64,000 bases of DNA, from contig NC_045141.1 of the NCBI RefSeq assembly GCF_008831285.2, positions 4,233,224 through 4,297,223 of the forward strand, in the 5' to 3' direction. The position numbers were made by a program, and so were the translations under genes. The notes under the pieces were generated by a model. It saw nothing but the letters and a program-made list of their open reading frames with translations. It was not told the origin of the DNA and made no database searches. The stretch comes from Nymphaea colorata. Lineage: Eukaryota; Streptophyta; Magnoliopsida; Nymphaeales; Nymphaeaceae. Shown here piece by piece: positions 55,496 to 64,000 of this stretch (its first letter is position 1; each line of letters opens with the position of its first letter).

Positions 55496-55739
55496 TTGTC
55501 ACCTTGAGCAATACTCATATGCAGCATTTTTTGCCAGAGGTTGGGATGGGACAACTGAAATAGCAACTATGGAACAATGGCAGGTAATTTAGGGGCTGAG
55601 AAGCACATGGATGTAATCTCATTATCGCCAAACAAGGTAATGAACATGAAAATGACGTTTTTCCTTACAAATATTTTACTTTATAGGATTTATAATTTTT
55701 GAACAAGTCTTCCTATCTCTCACTGCAAAAGAAGAAATG

Positions 55740-56090
55740 TCTATATCAAATCTGAATCCAAATTTGAATATAATTCAAATCCTAGGCAAATCTGATTGTC
55801 AAATTCACATCTAAATCCGAGTCTGACTTCTAAACCTACTGAACCACATTATAATATGTCTGGAACGAACTTTCAAATTGATGGATATCAAATAGAGGAT
55901 ATTTATTTAACATAAATCTGAAATCAATTCCAAATCTGTTGAAATATTTAGTTAAATCTGAATCTGAATACGATCATGTGTTATTTCCTAAAGCCGTATT
56001 TGGTCCGACCGCTTTAGATGATAATTTGTTATATAATCCAATTCTTTTAAAGTAGTTAATTTGGTCAGATATATGATCCAAATTGAATTT
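55740..56090. mobile_element. ATCTGAATCC-type element copy
   Basis: Made of AATCTGAATCCAAATTTGAA, AATCTGAATCTGAATACGAT and related words, as at 40040 and 47610. Ends are not defined. A TA/TG microsatellite follows at 56110-56142. Confidence 0.5.
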
Positions 56091-56109
56091 ATTGACACCT
56101 ATATAGATG

Positions 56110-56143
<34 letters not shown>

Positions 56144-56258
56144 CTGTATCATTATGTCAATTATGCGTTTCTTGTGGAGCATCCGATTTTTTTTATCGAC
56201 GTTCCTTGTTACTTAAAAAAGTAATAGTAAAGAAAAAAAATGGTTGGGGCGTCAGCTG

Positions 56259-57197
56259 TGGGGCTGCACACAAGCAGAATCGAGCTCGAGCTCAGATCTA
56301 GTCATGTTTATCAACTCAAGCTTGACACAAGATCCACAACTTGAACTCGAACTCGAATTTGACTCGAGAGACTGTGTTTGAGCTCGAGCTCGACTCGTCG
56401 GCTCGCTTAAACTCATTTATCCCGTATGTTTTCCCCAAAAAGCGTAAACTATTCTACATTGTGTTTCATCTCCGAAGTTAGAACTCAATGCAGGAACACC
56501 CAATTTCCAGAAACCCAAAAAGAACACATACCAAAAACAAAAAAATAGGACTGTAATGTATCCCAACCGACACATACAACAATGCTGGAAAAGAACAAAA
56601 CAAAAAATGAGAATGAGAAACACACCAAAACCACATGCAAATACATTGAGCAAACAAAAGAGACAGAATCTAAAACATTGAAAAGTAGAAACTTAAAATT
56701 CCAGAGAAACAGAAAGGAATGCGGAAAAGACGAGGAATGCAAAACAGGAAATCAATAGCAATAAACTTGAGATTAAGATAGAGAAACTTGAGGGGCTGCT
56801 TACCTTTGGTCATCTGCCACCATTGGAGGTGAGAAATACGAGAGGGAAAATGAATGAGGTTGATTGATTGAAAAGAGTAATGATGAGGGTAGGTGGTGAG
56901 TGTAATGATGAAGGTAAGAGGAAGCATGGGTGAAGAGAGAGAAAAGGAAAGGAAAAATTCAAAACACGTGAAGAAAGCAATGAGAAAAAAAAATAATAAA
57001 AAGTTCGTAAAATTTAACAAACCAAGCAAAAAGCCCAGCTGAGTCGAGTCCAACCAACTCAAACTCAGCTCGCTAATATACTCGACCTTATATTTAAGCT
57101 CGAGCTCAACTCATGCAGAAAACGAGTTGAACTCGAGTCGGGTTTACTCGAGTGAGTTCGAGTCTAGCCGATTTGGCTCGACTCTTTGTGCAGCCTA
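56259..57197. mobile_element. Non-autonomous hAT-type element, 939 bp
   Basis: The ends are TGGGGCTGCACA and TGTGCAGCCTA, with GAGCTCGAGCTC / GAGTTCGAGTC-type subterminal sequence in inverted order. A perfect 8-bp target duplication GTCAGCTG flanks it (56251-56258 and 57198-57205). It is the same family as 8539-9293, with a related core (GTTGATTGATTGAAAAG against GATTGATTGATTGGAAAG). There is no transposase; the open frames inside it (56417-57062, minus) are by-products of the AT-rich core. Confidence 0.92.
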
Positions 57198-57209
57198 GTC
57201 AGCTGTGAC

Positions 57210-58900
57210 CATGAATGGGGAGAAACTGTCACCTCCCTTTGACGGTGTTGGCAACTATTGGCTCAAAACCACCGGGGACATCGGTGACACATTAACAAGA
57301 AGAAATCATCGCCTCCCCCTCGCTGTGTTGGAGAACCACCGGCGGGCAGTAGCAGAGCTACCTTGTGGCTGGATTGTATGATAATGGATTGTATGCCAAT
57401 GCTAGACTCAGGCGTAGCTATATGCGGGCCCACACCAGACTTAGGCTGCTGTCCCGTAGTCCTATATGCATTCATTCCATTGCAATAATAAGATGTATTA
57501 GTGCCCCTCTTCCACCACTACACCAATCGACTATTATCATCTTGAATAGATATACCCAATTTGCAAGGGCAGAAATTAATCTTGCTCTCTTGTTTCAGAT
57601 TTTTCTCCCAAAGCTATCCACATACAGAATAACAATCAACTACAAAGTTGAGAAATTGTGTCACACCTCAAAAGTTTAATCCCTTATATGTAAGATTACG
57701 AAGAATTTTGAAAGACATATAAAGGAGGTTGTTAAGTGATTGATTATATCAGTTCATTTGAACTTGCAAGGGGATGGGTTAGATCTGTTAAATCAGGGGT
57801 CCAAATCCAGTGTAGGAGTGTGACTCAAGTTGTTACAATAGTATCAAAGCGGCTTTGACACTTGAACCTATGATCCCACATGCAAAACCAAAATTCAAAT
57901 GAAACCAAACCTGGATGCCCTAATATGCCTAACTACACTATGAAAAGATCCTCCCAACATTTTTGCAAGACTCAAACCCATAAGGGAGCACGAGATACAA
58001 CCTCCAATTTTAATGACATCCCGATCTCCAAATTGATGTGAACAAATACTTACTCCCCACCTTCCACTTACCTATTTGCAAAATAAGCTACATTTGCTTT
58101 TGAAGAGGCTGAGTCCTCTAATAAGCTTCTTTGAAGGTAGCAATAGGTGTCAAACTGATTGTCAGAAATATCGGTATGGGGTTTTTAATAGCATGATTTT
58201 TGTTGAGTATGTTTCGGCAAAGTTGTTTTCTTCGGAAAATCTCAGAAAAAACTCAAAAAAATTAAAAATAGCTATAAATTAATTAAATCAGAAAGTAATA
58301 AGAAAACATAAATAAAACTATAGAAAAATGATGAAGAACGTTTAATGATGATAAAAATCATGAGATATAATTTAGTTTGAGTTTAAATTTGAATCCATGA
58401 TAATGTCGCTAAAAACAGAAAAATGAAAAATAGAAGAAATTGCAAAAAATGTGAAAAAACATGATAAATATATTTTCTTTTTTTTTCAACATATTGATTT
58501 CCCCTTTTTTAGTTGTTCTTATTTTTTATGTTAATATGATGATATATTTTAAATATCACGATATTTGTGACATATACACTTAATTTCTGTCCCCCCCTAG
58601 AGGTATGAACAAAATTGAATAGGACTTCATCAATTTTTGGAAAAATAAAAGTTGAGTGACACTCTGTTTCGATTTTCATTACAGCTTTGTATAGTGGGAC
58701 AAAGTGTCTCAAAATAAAATTTTGGGACACTAATTCCCACCCATTGAACACAATCTAAAGTGAAAAGGACTTCTTATTTAAAACAATAAGACTGTGACCC
58801 AACAATTGCAAATTAAGGTTGCTGCAGCTGGTTGCCTACATCTACATGAGGACAAACGAGAAAGCATTTGATGGTAAGATATGTTTGTGCACATTGAAAA
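57210..58900. other. No gene recognised
   Basis: The part to about 57550 is less AT-rich and has accidental open frames on both strands. The rest is AT-rich. No families are recognised. Confidence 0.5.
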
Positions 58901-58911
58901 TGTTCTGTGCA

Positions 58912-59080
58912 GAGGCAGAGCTACATATAAACCGCCTACATTGGCCCTTCAATATTTTTTTATTTTTATATTAATGTTTTCAAATATTTGTTATGTTATA
59001 TACATAGTGCCACTTTGGATATAGAAATATGTGAATGAGTGCTCCTCCAGAAATTTTTTCTGGCTCCACCGCTTGTTCTA
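58912..59080. mobile_element. Short GGAGCCAG-type interspersed element
   Basis: It starts near GCAGAGGCAGAGCTACATAT and ends AAATTTTTTCTGGCTCCACC. This GAGGCAGAGC / GGCTCCACC design is the one seen in the 195-bp insertion at 35895. The target duplication is unclear. Confidence 0.5.
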
Positions 59081-59439
59081 TAACATTTTTATTTTATGAC
59101 AACAAGTTATAAAAATATTCTCTGGCCTTTTATAAGAAAGTTCTTGGACATATTAGCATTATAAACAACTTTTCACTCTGACCATGTGATTCAAACGTCC
59201 TCTCCTTTTTTCAAACTTCCTGGAAAAAGTTATGACTTTACCTTATCAGTATCTAGGTCCAACTTTTCTTCTTTGCCTGAGAATTTGCACCGAGTTTTAA
59301 TGTTGGAGTCAAGAACTGGGCCAGGTCTCTCACATTAAAATTATTATCATCTCTCTCTCTCTCTATCCATCTATGAGGATCTAATTATTCCAGATGCTGA
59401 ATGCTGCTAGATGGGTAAAATTTAAAAAATTTGTCGCTA

Positions 59440-62400
59440 AAAAGTTTACTGCATAATTGGTATTAACACAGTTTGTGGCGGACAGCAAATTACTTTCAGC
59501 AACAAATTTCTAAATTCTAACCATACAACAATTTATTGGCATCTACCAACATTGATTTTTGACACACACATATATATATATATATATAATGAACAATAAT
59601 AATTGGAGTCCAAACCTTGATTTGGATGAACCCAGGTTTTTTGAACTAGGATCCTGTACTTTATCACGTATTGACCAACAACATGATCAACTTAGATGTG
59701 GTGCCTTAAAAGTAAGGAACTGAAGCTTTAACAGTACCATGTATTTGTCATCCATCAAAGAATGAAAGTATTTTTGTAAAATTTACATACATTTAACTGT
59801 GTAATCTCATGCTAAGGTCTCAACAATAAACATTTTGGATGAGATATTGCTTGATCATGGATTCAACTTGTCCCATGAATAAAGAATTAATTTCACAAAA
59901 TTGGGTTTACAGGCTGATAGCGCAAACCAGGCGATAAAATGAAATAATTCTCTTATACACATAGGGGCATTTGTAGGTGTTATAACTTGGGTAGAGCAAC
60001 CATAAAAATGATTTTCTCACCATTTCATCAAATTGAAGGAATGGTGCTAGAATCCACTGCATTCTGTCAACATGAAATTAAATGATGGTTAAAAGTAGTT
60101 AAATGTGACAAACTAATATACAGGGCACTATAGAGATTGATTAGAAGCTTGTGGTGCCCAACTAAACTAGTTAAAACATATCTTCCATGCCTTCCCTAGT
60201 CTTCAATTGTGCGTTGTTAGGGGACTAAATTATATTCGCCTGTATTAAATACCCACCAGCATTATGCATTCAAGTCAATATCCATTAAGCATTTCCAATT
60301 CTATCAAGCTTCAAGTGTTGACATTGAAGATGTCAGAGTAAGCGAGTCATAAACGTCCATAACCCATCCGCACTAAATGCAGTGTGCTCATCACGAGTCA
60401 ATTCAGATTGGAAGTCTTCAAGAGGACCCTTAATTGTGTACCAATATATTTAAATTTGAACCTTAGTCCTGAACCTATCTTTTGATCATGACATCTTTGG
60501 ACACTTTTCTTCCATCTTTTGAGTATTAAAGGAAGATAAAAAAAACCAAAAACTTTAATTGGCTGGTAAAGGTGTTTAAAGCATGAAGCAAGACATTTAG
60601 CCTATCAGGAGGTGAAGTGTAAGCTTCAAAATGAAATTGGTAAAATATATATTTCAAAAAAAAAAGAGACAAAAATTGAAAAAGAACAACTAATTTAAAT
60701 GATAAGCACTAAGCAGCAATGTCAAATTTATGGTGGATGACAATTTACTTATAACAACAAATTTCTAAATTTTAACCACACAACTATCTAACATCTGGCG
60801 ACATTGACTTTTCCTATATACACATTGAGACCACCTAATTAACAACAAGAATTAGTATCTGAACCTTGACTTGGATGTTTGTTTAGGGATTGTTTTGGGG
60901 TTTTAGAACATTATGTGAGTGTTCCATTAACCTGCATCAAAATTTGGGCAGATTCATAGAACATTAGAGCTAGATGTCAATGAATCTCCCCTAATCTTTG
61001 GGGCATATGCATATGACACTTTCAAAGTGTTCCATTTACCAAATGATTAGGTTTTAGCTTGAACTTGGATCTTGCACTCTATCATGTATTGATCCACAAC
61101 ATGTTCAACTTAGACACTGTGCCTTAAAAGCAAAGAAATGAAGCTTTTACAAAAACAAGTTTTAGGGTTTGATGAAATCACAAAAATACACATTCATTTA
61201 ACTGCTTTTGTCTTTTTATGTAATCGACAACAGTGGCATGTTTTTGTCATCCAGCAAAGCATGAACTTATTTTTGTAAAATTCTCATACATTTAACTATG
61301 TGTATCTTCATGCTAAGGCCAGAATAATAAACCTTTTGGATGAGATATTGCTTGATCATTGATTCATTTTTTCCATGAATAAAGAATTAATTTCATAAGG
61401 TTAGGTTCACAAGCTGATAGCACAAAGCAGAGAGGTTGGGAGGAAGTGTGAGGGTTTCAAACTTCTCATTAGGCGGCGAGATGAAATACTTTTCCTGCTC
61501 ACCCAACTATGGCTGGAGACTGCAGGAGCATTTGGTGGGTGTTATAACTTGAGTTAAACAGCCATATAAATGATTTTCCGACCATTTCACCAAATTGAAG
61601 GAATGGTGCAAGAATTCACTGCATTCTGTCAACATGACATCTAATGTTGGTTACAAGTAGTTAAATGTGAACAAACTACTATACAAGGAACAAGAGAGAT
61701 TGTTCAAAGCTTGTGTAGCCCAAATAAACTACTTAAGTAATCTCTTCATTCTTCAATGCCTTTCCTGGTCTTCAAATGTGAGTAGTTGGTGGACGATCAG
61801 CAATATGCACACGAGTCAATATATGTCAAGCATTTCCAATTCAATCAAGCTTCAAGTGTTGACATCGAAGATGTCAGAGTAACTGAGTCATAAACGTCCA
61901 TGACCCGTCTGCACCAATTGCAATGTACTCAGCATGAGTCAATTCTTCGGAAGTTTTCAAGAGGTCCCTTAATTACGTATCAATATATTTAAATTTGAAC
62001 CTTAGTCTTGAACCTATCTTTTGATCATGACATCTTTGGACACTTTTCTCCCGTCTTTTCAGTATTAAAAAAAGATAAAAAAACCAAAAACTTTAATTGG
62101 CTGATAAAGGCGTTTAAGGCAAGAGGCAAGACTTGAGCCTATCACAAGGTAAATTGTGAGCTTCAACATGAAATTGGTGAAATATGTATAAACATAAAGA
62201 CAAAAACTGAAGAAGAGCAACTAATTAAAATGATAAGTAAGCATTAAATAACAGTGCCAAATTAAACACTGCCAGATAATATGAACGCTTGACTTCACTT
62301 GGGCCATGTGCAATTTGAAGGAGGTTAGTTCAATAACTCATTAAACTCAAACTAATTAAACAAGCTTGGCACAAACTAAATCAATTCAAATCATGAGATG

Positions 62401-63660
62401 CTCGGTTCAACAAGAACTCTGCATAGATAATTCTTTGGACCAATGTACCTGAGTGGCAATAATTAACCAACAATGGAAAGGAAGGGACCGGGTCCATGTA
62501 GATTTTGTAAAAACTCATGCAACAACTACTTTGGTATTTACTCTTATCTCTGGAATGAGGAAACATGGTTCTAGGCACTCCAAATTTTCCCTTACTAAAA
62601 CCACACGAAATCGAGTTATAAAAAATGTTGGGAAGGAATTTCAAAAGAAGAAGAGCAATGTCAAAAATTGACATCTGAGTGAGTGCAGTCCAAATACAAG
62701 AACAAGCTTCACCATAGAAATGTGAAGCTTAAGGAAGTCAGTAGTGTTCATTTATGAAATAATCCAGATTGAGGGCAAGCTTGATGAGGAGGTCGATCCA
62801 GACAAGAACTAATGCAGCAAAAGATCTTCAAACCTGTTACATTAATGCTAGTCCAGGAATCAGCTGATCCGATGGACTAATTGTATCAACTGTACAAAAT
62901 GCATCGGTCAGTGCTACTGACTCGGTTTATAATTGGCATGTTATTTAAATAATTAGAACACTAGAAAATAGACTTATTTTGAATTAATGTACGGCATGCA
63001 GTGCTCATTATCAATAAAATATGTGTGGAGTTTGAAACAAATTTACAACGACTAAATGCAAAACGTTTGTACGCTTTTTGGTTATGGACAACTACATACT
63101 ACACACACACACACACACACACATACATATATATAGATACAAAGAAGTTCTTACCATCTTACTGGAAAAGCTTTGGGATGTGGAAGTATGTATAAATTAA
63201 AGAGGGAAGAACTTAATTTTTACTACGATAACTTGTCCCTTGATCAGATAGAGCAATGCTTATTGTTCCACACATTAAATGCCGTTGGAACTAAGGGTGC
63301 ATTTGTTTCACCGCAGATTTGAGACCCACAATGTTCTGAGATCACTAGGATTTCAAATATTTGAATTTAAGCTTGAATACCCCCCATCCGATTTTATATC
63401 CATAGTTTTTTACATGTTACCTCGATATAAGATCCATATTACTAAGATCCTTAATTTACTTAGACTGAGGATCTTACAATGCGGACTCACAACAGAGCTA
63501 TCGAATACTACCTAATCAAGTGTGACAACCAGAAGGAAATTGAGAGATCGATCGAGAGCTTGTGTTGCCAAAATATGCAACTTTAAGCATTTCCCTGTCA
63601 TCGGCCTAGACCATCTAAATATTGATGGGCTAGAACATTAATTGATAAATTGACACGCCC
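59440..63660 (-). repeat. Inverted duplication, right arm (upstream of LRR-RLK 2)
   Basis: This is the mirror copy of 32840-37080. It carries at least two further tandem units of the dispersed repeat: TTGGTGGGTGTTATAACTTG-like starts near 59970 and 61530; AAGCATTTCCAATT(C)..ATCAAGCTTCAAGTGTTGACAT at 60290 and 61828; ATGACATCTTTGGACACTTTT at 60488 and 62026. From 62240 to 63660 it matches 32840-34400 base for base apart from substitutions and small gaps. A CA/TA microsatellite (63098-63136) stands where the left arm has TATATATGTATGTGTGTG. Confidence 0.85.
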
Positions 63661-63810
63661 CCTACTAACATTAATTGATAAATCAACACGCCCTTCATAA
63701 TATGTATTTAAAAAAAAGACACCGTTTCTTGAAGAGAATCTATAAAAGGGGCTTTGATTCCTTATCATGGTTATGCAGGCACAGAATTACCACCAACAAC
63801 TTCGGCTGGT

Positions 63811-64000
63811 ATGGCTGCAGCCAGTTTGTCACCTTTTCCCATAAGCATTCTTTTGTGTTGCTTCCTTACCTTGACTATGGTGCTTGGTGAGGAAGTGGTA
63901 TCACCAGTTTTTGTTTCTCTAAGCAATGTGACCGATTAATTTGCATTGCTATCCTTCAAATCCCAGGTCACCAGAGACCCTACAATGTACTCTCAAACTG
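63811..64000 (+). pseudogene. 5' end of a second LRR receptor-like kinase, with a premature stop; continues beyond the window
   Basis: The start is at 63811 (MAAASLSPFPISILLCCFLT, a signal peptide of about 27 residues). After VSLSNVTD a TAA stands at 63937-63939. Beyond it, in the same frame, FALLSFKSQVTRDP follows, which matches FALLSFKSLVTKDP of the minus-strand copy at 32.1 kb. There the codon is CAA, so one base change made the stop. The 5' flank matches the 5' flank of copy 1, so the two genes are duplicates facing away from each other. Only the first 63 codons are in the window; the rest may be whole or not. Confidence 0.8.

Noticed and set aside
56417-57062. Hydrophobic minus-strand open frames that look like membrane proteins
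   Set aside because: They lie wholly inside the AT-rich core of the hAT element, and their Phe/Leu richness follows from base composition.
57365-57679. 104-residue plus-strand open frame
   Set aside because: Its composition is like random sequence, with no family resemblance and an overlapping minus-strand frame of similar quality.
1-64000. tRNA, rRNA, organellar or bacterial genes
   Set aside because: I looked for tRNA-like and rRNA-like stretches and for operon-like coding density and saw none. The only tRNA-related match is the copia primer-binding site.

Overview
This window reads as nuclear DNA of a flowering plant. It is AT-rich and repeat-laden, with a Ty1/copia retrotransposon, L1-type LINE pieces, non-autonomous hAT and Tourist-like elements, an LRR receptor-kinase gene of plant type (subfamily XII, Xa21/FLS2-like) with the usual single kinase intron, and short secreted-peptide genes. 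The species cannot be named from the sequence alone. Most of the window is repeats and decayed genes. Only a few short reading frames could still be functional.

Region by region. From 2.4 to 15.9 kb, five related copies of a small secreted-peptide gene lie on the minus strand. They share a CTCTC(A)AAATGG start context, a hydrophobic signal peptide ending in a T-x-I-L-V-x-S-H pattern, and a C-terminal block W-x-S-x-K-[K/R]-x-Y followed by P and N. Copies 3 and 4 have open frames, copies 2 and 5 are broken, and copy 1 is cut in two by a 5.7-kb copia element (2705-8411). The two youngest copies lie in a tandem segmental duplication (about 12.45-14.06 and 14.49-15.96 kb). A 755-bp hAT element with a perfect 8-bp target duplication sits at 8539-9293.

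From 16 to 27 kb there are no convincing intact genes. The region holds a 60-bp-period repeat, two side-by-side copies of a dispersed repeat at 17.8-20.0 kb (the first strikingly rich in small deletions), a long-TIR-like element at 21.6 kb, a 164-bp Tourist-like MITE, a copia RNase H fragment and an AGATCCAAA-type periodic tract.

From 27.6 to 32.3 kb lies an LRR-RLK pseudogene on the minus strand, with a hAT element in its kinase intron. About 4.2 kb of its upstream DNA (32.8-37.1 kb) recurs in inverted orientation at 59.4-63.66 kb. That second arm leads into the 5' end of a paralogous LRR-RLK on the plus strand at 63811, which stops at codon 44. The pair is therefore an inverted, head-to-head duplication with about 22 kb between the arms.

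The spacer holds an interrupted LINE (39.4-42.1 kb), further partial copies of the dispersed repeat, several ATCGGAT- and GGGCCCGG-type non-autonomous elements, a second hAT element with perfect 8-bp duplications (56259-57197), a short two-exon coding-looking fragment at 44.7-45.0 kb, and one good candidate gene: a 72-residue secreted peptide at 52460-52678 with a TATA box in the right place.

There are no operons here. The two functional themes are receptor kinases and small secreted peptides, which in plants are the two sides of cell-surface signalling. Nothing in the sequence links these particular peptides to these particular receptors.
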